DNA from: Drosophila pseudoobscura | Taxonomy: Eukaryota > Arthropoda > Insecta > Diptera > Drosophilidae | Length of the DNA: 64,000 nt | Assembly: GCF_009870125.1 (NCBI RefSeq) | Contig: NC_046679.1 | Location: 24,862,001 to 24,926,000, forward strand | Direction: 5' to 3' | Shown: positions 26,090 to 39,178 of the stretch, piece after piece | Layout of the letters: each line of letters begins with the position of its first letter | How positions within the stretch are numbered: position 1 is the first letter of the stretch | Position numbers and translations under genes: made by a program | Notes under the pieces: model-generated | Databases searched by the model: none | The model's input: only the letters and a program-made list of their open reading frames with translations | What the model was told of the DNA's origin: nothing

Positions 26090-26383
26090 AAATTTTGAGA
26101 TATACGTTTTATAGTGATTTCTAACAGATCTAATAGTCTCTGAGACTTGTGAATATCCTTAGATTTTCGTCCTTTGCGGGGGCGGAAGGGGGTGTGGCGA
26201 AATTTCGAATCAATCTCGTCTCGGTCCGATATATTAGGAGTGTGGATACCAAATTTGGTTGCTCTAGCTTTTATAGTCTCTGAGATCTAGGCGCTAATAG
26301 GGACGGACAGATGGGCAGACGGACAGACGGGTATAAATGTAGAGTTGCGGTCTCCGCAGCAACTCACAACGTTCCCCCTCGTT

Positions 26384-29300
26384 TTTGGTTTGGGAATTAT
26401 TTATAATTTCTGTAAAGATCAAAGTTCCATCATCCAAAATCTGCTTGCATAACTTTATTGTTTTAGAGATTCTCTTTTCTGGTTGACTGAAAGCGAAAAT
26501 ATGTACATACTCGTATGTGTCCGAGAATTCTCCGCCGGACTATAGTTTCTAAAAATATAATTTTATGGCCAAATGTTTTTGCTGATCATCTTTTTGTCAT
26601 GCAAATTGTGAAACTTTAAAATGCAAATCTCTTTATGGAGGAGATTCTCTAGCCATACCACACCCGAAACTAAGAAACGAAGAAACCGAAGGAACCGGAA
26701 TCGCTGGACACATTATTTATGAGACATTTATTGATTTCATATACGGTTTTTGTTTTTGTTTTTGGTTTTGTTTCGGGGCGTGTGTGGCAATTTGTAAGCA
26801 GCGTTTCTGGTTTCTGGTTTTCCATCCGTGGAGTAGCTGTTTCGGGGCAGTGCTCGTAGATCTGTGCGGATCAATTGCCAATTACTGAGCAAACAAAATA
26901 TTTCTCTAATTTGCTGACACGAAGCCAGCAGCCCACAAAAGCCACCATCCACCACCAAACGCTCGCATGTCAGGGCCACGGACGGAGTTCCAATCAAAGA
27001 GCGGACTCTGCCACAGCTCCAGGTTGCAGGTTGCCTCCGCGCAGATGCCTCCGCTCCGATAGTCCCAGAGTCAGGCGATGTTGGGTTGGGTTCTGGGTCT
27101 CGGCTTTGGCAGCGAAATATTTTTTCTAATTAATAATAATAACAATTGAAGCCTGGGCCACGGCCTAACGGCACTGACGCCAAAAGGAATGTGGAGCAAA
27201 AAATGGGGAAAAAGAAAGAAAAAAATGGAGTGTTAAAATTGTATTTATTTGCCAAGTTCTTGGGTTTTTCCTCGTGGCTTTTCTTTTCGGGCCCCCAGCA
27301 TCTAAGCGGTTCATCAAAATTGCTCGCCGGCTTAAATTGCATTTTGCTTTTCAAATTAAAAGTGAGGTTTCTGCGGTTTTTGCTGCGGCTTGACTCTTGA
27401 TATCTCGAGAGCATCTCCCCCACTTGCAACGGTTATAATTTGTGGGTTTATTTATGGGCTAGAAAATGCTACAGATTGCCTTTAAATGTGGCAGGAAATT
27501 AAACATTTTTGGGTTACTTTTGAAGGTCTATCGGAGGCATCAAGGTGCACAGAATGCAGTGCTTCCCATAGACATTGCAGCCCCCCCCCCCCACCCCCTG
27601 CCTTTGGAGAGTCACAGTTGAGCAACTGTTGGCTTTGCAACACAGAAATATTTTTGAATTTTGCATGGCACACACTCTGAAAAATATTCATTTATCCATA
27701 CGCCAGAGATAATTACCATGACTCGCACTCAAACACTCAAACCATAAAGCACACTACGCTGAAATTTTTATTACATTTTACAATTTTTTGTGGTGCCAAC
27801 TGTGCACCGACTGCCGCCGCTGAACCCGACTCTCTTCCCTCTTCTCTTTTGGCCTCTTCACAGGCGAGGAGTTCACATTGTTGGCCCGTGACCCGACCCG
27901 GTCGCAGGTGTCGACAGCAGAGCCACCAAGCACTGCCAACCGACGCTGACTCACCTCAGGGGTAGAATATGGAGGCAGGGGGAGGGGAGGGGCTCTGTGT
28001 CTGGTGTGTGTCGTATTGTTTTCAGTTTTTCGCATAATTACAAAAGTGGCAAATGCTAAATGGTCAAAAGCTGAATGGAAAAATGTAACAAAAGTCGGGC
28101 TGTCCACGGGCCACGGGGGGAAGGGAAACCCTATACGGCTACCGAGTCTTGGGAAGTTTTTTTGTTTTCGTCCGCTGCATTTCCGGTTGCTTTAATTTCA
28201 GTTTTCGAATACCCAGTACTCCATAAGGGTGGAAGGGTGTATTGGAAGGTCCTAAAAGGTGCACGACTTCTAGGATTAACAGGAATACCTATAGATGAAA
28301 AAATTCCACCATAGATCAACCCAAACTGATATCTAAAACACAGACCAAAGAGTAGGAAAAAGGACTCCCTCTCCCAGTGTGGCTAAGCCGTTAAGGGTGC
28401 AATAATTAATGGGTATATACACTACTCATTAGACATATCTTTCGACCCTGTTTGTGCTGCCTCTGATGACTCAATTGTTGGCTAGAGAGAGGGGGATTGA
28501 GTGCTGGGAAAGAGGGCAGCCGGCAGGGGGGCACAGAGCACTCCAGTTAATGTTTCGCACAGAATTGTGATCTCCATTTAATGGTTCTTTTGTCTTGATG
28601 ACTCGTCCAAAAATGGTGCTAAAACAGACGTCAAAATGTTTGAAAATTGAAAGTGTTTCAGCCTCAGAAGTGTGGGTGCCAGCGAGCAGACAAAAAACGA
28701 AACAATCATACAAAAGATTTGACATTGAAAATGCTTGAAGAATACGTTTTGGAGATTTTGGAAAGCAAATGAATCATTTTGAGGGATCCTACATGGCTTG
28801 TGGAGGCATAAATGACAAGTTCGTTGCTCAAGTCATTTGTTTATTGTGTTTCTGGTGACAACATTTCGCTTAAAGTCCGACAACAGGCCTGTCTGCTGGC
28901 TCATTTGTTTGCCACTTGATCTATTTTTAGGCTTACAGATCTCTCGACACTCGAGGAGCCACAAATATTGACATACAAATTTTAGAGCTCATCGGGGCAG
29001 CCATAATGGATTTTTATATAGATATTTACTTTGCCAAAAAAAATCACCGAAAACACCAAAAAAGAAGAAGCCGCCGTAAGCCGCCACTAAAGGCAAATAC
29101 GGAAGATCGTTCTACACTCGAGTATTCGGCGGATTCTTTTAATTAGGCACCATATTTGTCGATGATTTTGGATGATGAGCCATCAGAGTGAATGCGAATG
29201 CTGAGCCTTCAGTCTTCGAGGCAAAGTGATTGGCAAACAGCAATCAGAAGGAAACTCTAGCCCTCACCTTTGCGCTGTGGCACTGCAAATACTAGTCTCA

Positions 29301-32300
29301 GCTCAGCCATTAGATGGTTAGATCTCTCCCGCCTGGACTGGAGTGGAGTGGAGTGGAGGGAAGGCAATTAGCGGCTTTTGTTTGCTAAATTAAGAGGCAA
29401 ATGGCACAACACTCCATCGATTAAGTGACAAATCAATGGGCACTGCTTCTTAATTGCGTCATTGAGAGGCCCTACAGAGCTGGCCCACAAAATGGTTAAG
29501 AAAGCCTTGGCTGCGGGGCCTTGACCATGAGATATTGATGGGCTTACATTACAGAGTGAAGGAGCATTTTTGTAAGAATATCTTAGAGATAGACGTTTAT
29601 TTGAAGGTCGGAAGGGGTCTATGAAGAGATAAAGAGTGATTACGTTCTATTACTACAAATATTTCCCTCTAGTTTGTGTACTCCTCCACACATGGAAAAC
29701 TAATTTGCAAAATCTCAACAAATTCCCATAATATGCATAAAGCGGAAGCATCAAAAAACGCTTCAACATGTTCGCTTCAAATAACTTTCGCACGACAAAA
29801 AGCCACAAAATCATTGGCGAAAAGTTGCAACAAAAAATAACCATCATTCATTCATTTATACTTCATAAAAAAAAACACTTTCAAATGCTCGCATCGTGGA
29901 CACCTACACCTCATCCAGACAGCATCCACATCTCCAGCCCCCGTCCAAGTAATGTCTCATGAAAAGCAAAAGTGTGCACAGATATGACACATTGTAAAAA
30001 GGGGGAAAAAAAAACCCACCCGAGAGATGAGAAAAAAAGTACCGAAAACTATGTAAATAAATTTGCCAAAGCGAAATAAAAAACTTTTACTTTTATTGTT
30101 CGTCGGCGGAGTGGTGTCCGTGTTGTCTGTGTTGTCCGGAGCCTGGAGCTGGGGCTCATGTTGCTGTCGAAGCGAAAATATTTGCGCATCATGCAATTTG
30201 ATTTGCAACAAAGATGTGACTTGTGTTGTGTGTGTGTTTCAAATGCGATTCCGATCACACAACACATCACATCACAGGGACAGAGAGAGAGTTAAAATAC
30301 AGAAAAAGGCAGTAGTAAAAATCACAAAAATAACATGAATATCGGACAGCAGCAAAACAACAAAATTAACACCAGCCAAGTCCCTAGGAAAATCACCAAC
30401 CAAATATAATTACAATACTATTTTCGTAAAAACAAATATTACAGCAATCCCAACAGCTTTTCTAGAAAAAACACTGGTCTCAATAGAATAGAGCTAATGG
30501 TGAAATGTGTGAGGGTGCTCTGTGTGAGGGATTCCTGTCATTGTGTAGAAAATCACACCACAAATATTCACACCAAATCAGGAACTAATAAACCACCATG
30601 TAAGCCACTAAATTAACACTATCGATCAGTAGGAAAGTTCCAACACAAATCAAAAATCATTACAACACACCAACAATAATCATAGCTTCAAATAATCTTC
30701 ATTTAGCCAGTAGATAAGGATGGAATCTCCCGCCCAATCCCTAAAAAGCCAACTCCAAGTGCATTGACCCAATCAGGTTCGTTGCCTAAGTCTTTTGATT
30801 GGCATGCCATATCGGCACTCGTATCGAATTTTTTTTGTAGTATCACAATTTCCATTGCAATCGGCTGCCACTCTTTCACTCATTTCCCAATCACTTTGCA
30901 TGTTTTCTACTCCTTGATTGAAATGTTTGCAATTTTTTTTGGCAATAGGGGGGCGGTCTTTGGTGGTGATTGCAGAGGCACTGAGTGGCGGCACTGCATT
31001 GAGGTGGGCGGTTTTTGGTCAAAGTAAAAGGCTTTTAATAAACATATTTGCGTGTGCTTATGCAATGAAAACATTAAATGAAACTGCAACTGAAACTCTG
31101 TGGTGCATTTCTACATCAAAAGCCGATTAAACATTCGACGAAATTTGAAAGTAAAATCTCAAATATTTCCTACCATTTTGCATAATGTTTTTTGGGGAAA
31201 CCTGAAGGATTCGCTTTAAAAGATATATATATAATTTCTATAAGTACCTTTAAATCACATTCTGAGTAACAGGGGACTACAGACTCAAGCCAACAAAAAT
31301 ATTTAGGGAGCGATATGTGGACAAATGTAATATAAATGAAATGAAATAAATTCCAAACAATAAGCCTTTAATTTATCTTTTTGATGTTCGTATTAAAAAA
31401 TATATAATAGATAATATAAAATAGAATGTTACTAGATGCCAAATATTCGTGAATATACTTTTAAATATAAATAACCATCTATCCAAATACATGTGTGTTT
31501 TGCTAACTGATTAATTGGCCCTATCTATGATTTTCAGCTCCAATTATTATCTATTTATAAATAATTTGTTTGTATATTAATCATCCATAATTAAAATGCT
31601 GGTTAATAACAGACTTTTTTACTTTTAATGAATATATATATTAAAGCAGAGATTACCTCATTTATTCCCACATTCAATGGCCCAATTTCTTTCTAAAGCA
31701 TCTATCCCTGATGTTTCTCCATGCAAAAGAGGGGTAAAAACCTTAAGCAATTGCAGTCAGAGGCCATTAAATATTTCAGGCACATTTCGCAGTAAGAAAT
31801 TGTAACGCAAGTCCCTCTTAAAAAGATAAAATAAAACCCAACCCTAAACAAATTTGGGCAAAACGCTTAAAATGTCTGTAGGAAAACGTTATGCGCAAAA
31901 TTGGCAAACTTTATGTGCCTGAAATTTGCTGGGCAATTTGCGTTTAATTTGGGGTCACACACACACACATCGGGCAGAGACGTAGACCCAGACCCCGGGC
32001 AATGTTATGTAAAAGACGGGACCCGGGCGCCCTCTCGACACTCTGCCAAAGGGACAAGGGGACAGGGGGACAGAGCCGCCACAACGATCGACCGGAGGGT
32101 AATCAATGTAAAGCAGTTTTCGAAGGCATTTTAATTGCCACAGCACCGTCATCACCAGCTCCAGCTCCATCTCCATCAATGGGGTTTAGGGGGGAGGGAG
32201 AGGAACTGCTTGCAACACTGCAACCTGCCCCGCGGCCAAGCCAAATGACACATGCGCCGCCTCGGCTCTGTCTCCCAGGTCTGTCCTGCTCTCACTCTCC

Positions 32301-32733
32301 GATGCCGAAGTTTTTCTCGGCGCGGAGAGCCCGCGCTTGTTCGCGATGCGATGGCCATTGAAAAGACTTTCACTCTGACGGAGAGTGGTGTGGAATGCCG
32401 CAAAAGATGAAATGGCTATTGACTTCATTTGTGGCCAAAAATAAAGTTGAACCATTAACTAATTAGCTTACATTTTGAACGATTTATTGAGAGCTCAGAG
32501 AGCTCCAACCGGAAAGTATTTCAAGAAATAGAAATTGGGAAATTATTACCATTCAAATTATTTCTTTTAGCTGTCCTTAATTTGTTCTTTCAACAAAGAA
32601 CTTTCGAAACGAAGGAACCCTGCCTAAATGGAAACGATTCTTTCCAGAATATACAGAAATACCTGTTCTTAGTACCGAGCCCGCTAAGAAGTTCTTTCCA
32701 GAACCTTCTGTGCATTATCGTTCTAGCACTCAC
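26384..32733. other. Gene-free stretch, probably intron of the minus-strand gene
   Basis: No further coding exon is supportable. It contains a poly-C run (about 27,582-27,596), a GGAGT run (about 29,337-29,358), an inverted, slightly altered copy of the GCTAAGCCACACTGG core (about 28,373-28,387) and AT-rich DNA at about 31,140-31,700. A minus-strand frame at 27,778-28,107 looks partly protein-like but lacks a usable acceptor; see the rejected list. Confidence 0.55.
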
Positions 32734-33842
32734 CTTCTGGCCTGTCGTGGTATGGACTGGGTCCAGCACACTGGGGCCTTGTGCAGCTGATGCATATTCC
32801 TGGATGACTTGTAGGTTAGGTCGCCGCACTCCGTCTGCCACACCTGGAGATTCCCCTCCGCCGGATAGAACGTGTACAGGCTGTGGGTGGCCGAGGCAAT
32901 GACCGGGGAGGAGCCGCCTCCGTCCACCACGTCCACGCCAGCGGCCACCATAGGCGACAAGGTGGCACTGGAGATGGGCTGGACGAGAAGGGCCTGTCCG
33001 GCCGCTGTTCCCGGGGAACTGCCTCCGGCCGGGGTCTTGTAGTTTAGCATCCTGGTCGGTCCCGGTCCGTTGGGGCTGGAGCAGCTGCTCACGTTCCCGT
33101 TGCCATCGTGCTTGAGGATCAGGCTGCTGGGATCGTAGCCATGGCGGTGTCTGGCAATGGCGTCCACCGAATGGGAGCGCAGTCCGGTTCGATTATGGGC
33201 TGGATTATGGGCTGCCAAATGGAGGCGACGTCCGCGACGAAATCCGCTAGTGACTGAGACAGCTCCGGCAGCTCCGGCCTGGCCCGAAACGGAGCTGGGT
33301 CCGCCATGGGTCATGCGATGGTTGTGGACACTGGAGGCGGCACTGGGTACGAGGGGCTGTCGCTGTTTCTGGTACTGCAGCCGTGGCTGGGGGGGCAGGG
33401 TCTGCTGCTGCTGCTGTTGCTGCTGGCCACCGATCTGTCGTGCCTTGGCCATGCCCACCTGCTGGCTGCTCTGCTGATCCTTAAAGTATTCGCGCCGCTG
33501 CAGCTGGGGTGCGGCCAAAGAGAGGACACCCCTGGCCGAGTTTCCGCCTGGTGCTGTGGCTGTTGGCTTCTCCGAGCCAGTGGAGGAGGCGCCGCCAGTG
33601 GCCGCCGAACTGAGTTGCGCCAACTTGCTGGCATTGTTATGGTTACTGCTGTTGCTGCTGGCGGCAGTGGCGGTTCCACTTGTCTGATGCTCTGAATCGG
33701 TGGAAACCCGATCCGGATCACTTTCGAAACCTTCGTCCAGGGATCGTGTTGGACTCAGTATGGGCTTCGAATGGTGCTCCAGTTTCGCACTCGCACTCGC
33801 ACTCGCGCTAGACGTGGACGTGGATGATGTTGACGACGACAT
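32734..33842 (-). CDS. First coding exon of an unidentified Ser/Gln-rich protein
   Basis: A minus-strand frame runs from an ATG at 33,842 (context AGAGCCATGT) to a strong splice donor, AAG followed by GTGAGT, with the GT at 32,733-32,732. It gives 369 codons plus two bases, so the exon ends in phase 2. An in-frame TTG at 33,869 would add nine residues but the ATG is the natural start. The protein opens with a Ser/Thr/Ala tract. An acidic motif SLDEGFESDPDRVSTDSE follows, then low-complexity segments, a run of eight Gln and a basic GFRRGRRLH stretch. The last 55 residues are more ordered-looking, with YTFYPAEGNLQVWQTECGD and HQLHKAPVCWTQSIPR. These properties suggest an intrinsically disordered regulatory N-terminus. 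I recognise no catalytic domain. Downstream exons must lie to the left and I could not find one here, which implies a very large intron. Fly murashka (RING E3 ligase), which I recall as lying near Trmt44/RnpS1, is one candidate, on position only. Confidence 0.72.
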
Positions 33843-34650
33843 GGCTCTGCTCTCTGTCCACTCTGTCAAGTACTATATGGGGGTTTTCGGTTTTCGGTTT
33901 TGCTTATTGTTTTTGTTTTTGTTTACGCCGGAGTATTGGGTATCTATCGTTACACTTGGCTTGGCCCTACGAGTGGCTTGGCCTGAACTACTTCTCTTTT
34001 GCCTCCCTGTATCTCTGTATCTGTGTATCGCTCCCTTTCTTTCGAAGCGGTAAATATGTACGAGTATGTATTAAAAAAATGCACAATGCCGCCTGCTGCT
34101 GCCGTTCTTTTGCACTTTTGCTTCACACGCCACTTTTTCTTTTAATTTTCCATGCACTTTTTTCCATCTAAATTTTCTTCTTTTTTTTTATTTTTTATGG
34201 TGCTTTCTGCTCTTTCTTCTTTTGTATTTTTCTTATTATTATTATTTTTGTTAGTACATTTTTCACTTCAAATTCGATTGTTGTCTGCGGGCCGCAAAAG
34301 TCGCGCCAAAGTTGCAGTTGGTTGCAGTTGCAATGGGAAAGTTCGGTTACTCTCGACTGGATCGGATCGGATCGCTTCACGTCTGTCTCGCACGAAAGTT
34401 TTTTTCAAACTGAGCTCCAAGCTTGCCCACAACTGTTGTCGAAGCGGCCAGGTAGCGGTGCGTCAGACGGAAAGCTTCTCTCCCCACCTTTGGCACTTGT
34501 TACGCTTGCTTCGTTTCGACTCAGTTGATGCACCTGCTGTCAGTGCTCAGAGAGAGAGGCACAGAGAGAGAGGCCCGCCGCGGGAGCTTTGCGCTCGCAC
34601 AGCTGTTTCCGCGAGAGAGAGTCGAGAGTGGGGGTGGAGTGCATAGGTGA
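33843..34650 (-). promoter_or_regulatory. Putative 5' UTR and GAGA-rich promoter region
   Basis: Directly upstream of the minus-strand exon the sequence is T-rich on the plus strand. It then becomes dense in GAGAG clusters at about 34,548-34,630, which are typical GAGA-factor binding sequence near developmentally regulated fly promoters. I could not place a transcription start; no clean TATA plus initiator pair is visible. The assignment rests on position and GAGA density. Confidence 0.35.
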
Positions 34651-37021
34651 AACAGGAACATGTCAACAGAGAGAAACCTTGACATCTATGCAATGCGGTT
34701 GTTGTTGACATTATACATGTGTATGGTAATTTTTAGAGGGAAGTGGAACCGCGTTTCATAATTAAATATTGAATAAACAAGGAAGCAGAACGATTGAAAT
34801 CGTCACCGAGGGTTGCTTAATTCACATTATGAATGTTAGAGCACTCTGAAACTGAAAACAGAACATTCACGAAGGTTTTTTATGGTGGAGGGTACTCAAA
34901 CTGTAACGCAATTATTTTCAAATGGAGTCAAAATACTGCATGTGCTGTACCGGTTGGGAAACACGGGTCGTGCGTCAAGCAGCAGCACCCCTCGGCGCTC
35001 TGGCAGAGATTCGTGCTTAAACCATACGACGATGCAGTACTAGATTTAAATTTTAATTAAATAGCAGTATTTTCTCCAAAAACGGTCACAGGAATGGCTG
35101 GCTTTTAAGCTTACTCTATTCTGTTGTACAGTAGAGCAAGTTTTCTAGACGCCACTGTATAAAGTCGAGTTCGTGCTTTGGCTCTCATGATTTTGCTCTC
35201 TCCATCTCATTCTCTCGCGCTCGTGAAAATTTCATCAATGAAATTACAAAACTGCAAAAGCAACAACAATAACCGGCATGGCACAAGACCCGTAACAACA
35301 AAACAAAACAAGACTTTGAAAAGCTCGCTCCGAGAGTGGAGTTACCAGGTGAGAGAGCAGAGGTGATCAGAGCTTTTGGCACCTGCTGCACAACAACAGA
35401 GAGTGGGAGAGCGTCAGTGAAGACAAAAATAGCGGACAATTTCGGCCGTTTGTCGCTGCTTTCTCACTTCTCTCTTTTCCTTTTGTTTTCTGCTGATCGA
35501 TGCCTCTGTCGCTGTCGCTGTCGCTGCCGCCGCCTTTGCCGGTGCTGCTGTTGCAATTTGTTGGCAGCGCTCCATCGATGTTGAAGTGGAATGCCCTTAC
35601 TTTGATTGATTTCCGGGTGCAGCAGCAGACGCCGGAGGTTTCGTTTTTCGCACTTGGCGTAGCAACAACACCGAGCAGCGAGAGGGGTGAAAATGATCGT
35701 GGCAGTGGAGAAATTTCAGGTACAGTAGTGGAATGAGGGCTTTTGAGGGGGGCTAAGAATTTACTCGAAATCGACAGCATAGAAACCATAAAGGAACGCG
35801 CTTTTGGTGCTAAAGCGATTGGGTCTATCGCTCCTATGGGTGATAAGGTTATAAAAGGTTAGAAAATAGTATTTATATAAGAATAAGAAATAAAGAACAC
35901 AGGGAGACACTCAGCAAATCAACATTTACATCCCGTAGGTGCTCTCCGTTTAAGAGAGTTCTCGTACAAAGAAAGGTACATATGTACATGCATATCCGAG
36001 TTCCATATCCATTTGTCTAGCTATTACTTATCGATTCCACCGATTTTCATACCGATATATTCTTTAAGAGTAAGCTTTTGTTCGAAACTTCCGATAAACG
36101 CTGAACGAACGTAATTGCTGCTTCGAAAGCGTATAACAATTTAGAGCAGAGACTTGGAATGCTGAGAAGAGCTGTCAGTATTCTTTAGCAGTATTTTGCA
36201 GTATTTTGTCAGTATTCAGCATAATTCATTCACAAGAGTATCTACTGCTTCAGACCCCAAAGATAGGCATTTCTTATTTGCTGATATTCTTGAGGTTGTT
36301 TCATTGATTTTCGCTTTTCACTTTATGCTCCCATTTACCAAATTATTCACTCGACGGCGTCCACGGGCATTGCACTGAGAGGTGGTGCTGTGGCGGGTCT
36401 TTATGATAGTTTCGGTTGCCGTTGTTGCTGTTATAGTTATAACTGCAATTTAATTATATGAATTTTATAGTTTGAACACCATAAAAATGTTGGTCTTAAT
36501 TGTGTTTCTGCTCTGGCTATGACACTGATCCCGTGTCCGTGTCCGTCTCCGTCTCCGTGCCTTGTTATCGGTTTACGTGACGGTATTTTGATTTTTATTA
36601 TTAGATCTCCGGAGTCCACACCAAAATGACCCAAACATTGGTTTGGCTCTTGGGCCAGTTGGGCTGGCTGCCATTACAGTTATGGTTAGGTAACAAGCCT
36701 TCAATTCCACAACACTCCATAAAGCATCGGCTTACGTGTGATGCGGTGGGGCAGAGTCCGAGTCCGAGTGGCTCTTACGGGTAGTGGGTGTTGTTTGCGC
36801 TTGGCTTGTGGCGAGTTCATTGGGGTTCAAGACTACGGAGAGCAGAGCAGGCGACCATAAACTTCTTGTAAAGTCAACAGCATCGAAACATCGCTAACTC
36901 GTCGGGGGGGGCCATCAATCAATCAAACTGCAGTTAGAGCTGTTCTTTGGGAAAAACAGAAACCAAAGTGGAAGTATAATGATGCAGCTCTCACATTTCA
37001 GAAGGTTTCCTTAAAGCCCTT

Positions 37022-37056
37022 GCCCTTGTTGAAGGGCCTTGTCCTTGTTGGACAAG
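37022..37056. repeat. Two adjacent perfect short hairpins
   Basis: GCCCTT (37,022-37,027) pairs exactly with AAGGGC (37,032-37,037) around a GTTG tetraloop. Immediately next, CTTGTCC (37,038-37,044) pairs with GGACAAG (37,050-37,056) around TTGTT. Both share the CCTTGTTG segment, so one may be a diverged duplicate of the other. Confidence 0.8.
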
Positions 37057-39178
37057 TTTAGGATGGTCTTCGACCCTCAATATAAAGATCATGTAAATAC
37101 TATTCCCGAGTTCCGGGTGGATTCTCTGTACCTCCACCCTCCAACCGATCCTCTGTCCACATTCAAACTTATTGCCGCTGACTCCTCGATCATCTGTTCA
37201 GTGATCTGCAGCGTCCCGTAGTATTTACCATCCATCGATCCATGCCATCCACCCATACATCAATTGATGGCAATAAACAACCGTAAAATGTTTACAGCCC
37301 GAGCAAAACCCACAAAAACTCTGTCTCCCGATCCCAGACGATGGGCGGTGCGATGGCAAGTGCCACTGTGGGCATTGGGGGGCTTGGGGGGCTTGCAGCA
37401 CCAGTTTAATTACAACTTTACCAGTTATGACAGACGTCGGCTATAGCAGTCGGTCGGTCTTCTCTCGATGCTCTCAGATGCACACCGCCTAAGCACACAC
37501 AGAAGCCAGCAGCAAAACGCCACATCGGCAGCAACATATGTCACATAATTTCCACAATTAAAACATAAATTGAAGCACTGCCACAGTCAGCTGTAGAGAC
37601 GGTATGAGCCTGGCAAGCAGGTGCAACAGGCCCAGTAGGTGAGGCACACGCATGCGTAAAACGGTTGTCGTTGTTGCTGGTTGCTGGTGGCTGTTGCAAC
37701 GACAACAACGGCAGCAACATGCATGAAATTTTTAGTTGAATCTATCCAGGAATTCGGAATGGGTTAGTGGCTACGACTTGGGAATACCCTAGGCGGTAGA
37801 TTACAGTGCATTCATGCGGGAATATCATTGATTGATCTGAAATATTATACATTACTTCACCCTCAAAGGGTTTGACAAATGTCTCTTTAGAAAAGGATCA
37901 TACGAGTACATTTTATAGGATAAACACATATTCCCCGCCTGATACAGGGTGTAGCACTGTGGAGCTGCACTTCGGCAACTGTTACGGGGTATACTCAGAG
38001 CAGGGACATGTTCTCCAGCCGGTTCGGCAAGCGACAACGATAACAGCTACACAACAGCACTACTGTGGATCAAGGGGCGGGGGGGGCCGAAGCCGGAGAA
38101 AACTGGGGAAGAGGCAGGCAACAACAAGGCGTGAATGCCGTAAGCTTATTGAGGAGCAGCAGCGGCAGTTGCAGTGGCAGTGGCAGTGGCAGCACAAGCC
38201 AGAGAGAAGTGGGGACCGGAGACCAGAGACCAGAGACCGAGGCAGAAACGCAACTTGGAGGCTGACTACATCATTACCGTTTTGGCCATGGGCCGCTTGC
38301 CATTGTAATTGATGTTGTATTAGAACATCATTTACGCAATTGCCACAGTTACTTGTAGTTGTTGCTGTTGCTGGTACTGGGGATGGAAAATGGAGATGGG
38401 TATGGGGTCTGGGGAATGGGGTATGGGGTATGGGGAATGGTGAATGGAGATTTTGTAGTAAGTTTGGTTCTTGGCTTTCCTATAGCTGATGTTCCTGTTA
38501 CTGTCTGATGGTGCTCCTCCTGTTGCTCCTGTTTTTATTACCGATGTACCTGTATGCAAAAAGTGTGATGTATTTAATTTGATACAAGTTTTATTTGCTA
38601 GTGCTTTTATTAACTTGTTTTGCCGTAGCTATGCAATTAATACCCATATGGAATACAGCTATTGAAGCAGAAACCATTTAAATTCATGCCATAAGATATT
38701 ATTATATTATAACCTTAAAATATTTATAGTTTTGACCGTTTACTGAGAAGTATAGAGAGGTCTCTAATTCATAAATATTCCAGATCAGCTTAAAAACCCT
38801 GTTCAGTTTATGATCTGAAACTTCAGAAGCTCGTTATAAATCATATATTGTATTTATCATAGGAAGAACTTATCTATAACTTGATGGATCTACAATGGTT
38901 TCTTATGGAAATATATATTATTAGTATCTTATCAAAAAATGCATTTTCAAATTAATAGATAAAATTATGTCGTATGTTTTCGGCCCTGAAGCTCCTGTAC
39001 ATTTTAATTAAATGTAGTTTTAGTAATATTTACAATTTAATATTAAACGATTCCGAAATATTCAGTTTAATTAAGTTTATGTGTTTTCAACTAGAGATAG
39101 AACACACTTTATCGAACAAATACATTCTAGGGTATTAGAAGATTGGCTCATATATAAAAATTATAATTATTATATATT

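Larger units (their letters stand above)
25141..26383. mobile_element. Repeat-flanked insertion carrying a captured gene fragment
   Basis: A 46-bp sequence starting TGTAGAGTTGCGGTCTCCGC occurs in direct orientation at 25,141-25,186 and 26,338-26,383 with two mismatches. Between them lie the inverted DnaJ-like arms and, on the right (about 26,090-26,337), sequence ending in GGACGGACAG-type repeats and GGGTATA. I recognise this style from non-autonomous interspersed repeats of Drosophila. An 8-bp stem hairpin (25,124-25,142) sits at the left edge. The whole looks like a transposon-borne or transposon-flanked insertion. I cannot name the family and see no transposase. Confidence 0.5.

Noticed and set aside
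27778..28107. Minus-strand 109-codon frame with PPLPLPPYS and SSPVKRPKEKREESR that could be the next exon of the 32.7-kb gene
   Set aside because: No pyrimidine-rich acceptor precedes it and its best splice signal (GAG/GTGAGT) falls in the middle of the frame; the composition is simple-sequence-like.
33119..33721. Long frames opposite or out of phase with the 32.7-kb exon
   Set aside because: Shadows of a GC-rich coding exon; only the minus-strand frame ending at the GTGAGT donor has splice support.
21150..34996. Shared 16-mer CAGCAGCACCCCTCGG at about 21,151 and 34,981
   Set aside because: The flanks do not align, so this may be chance or a very old repeat; not enough to call an element.
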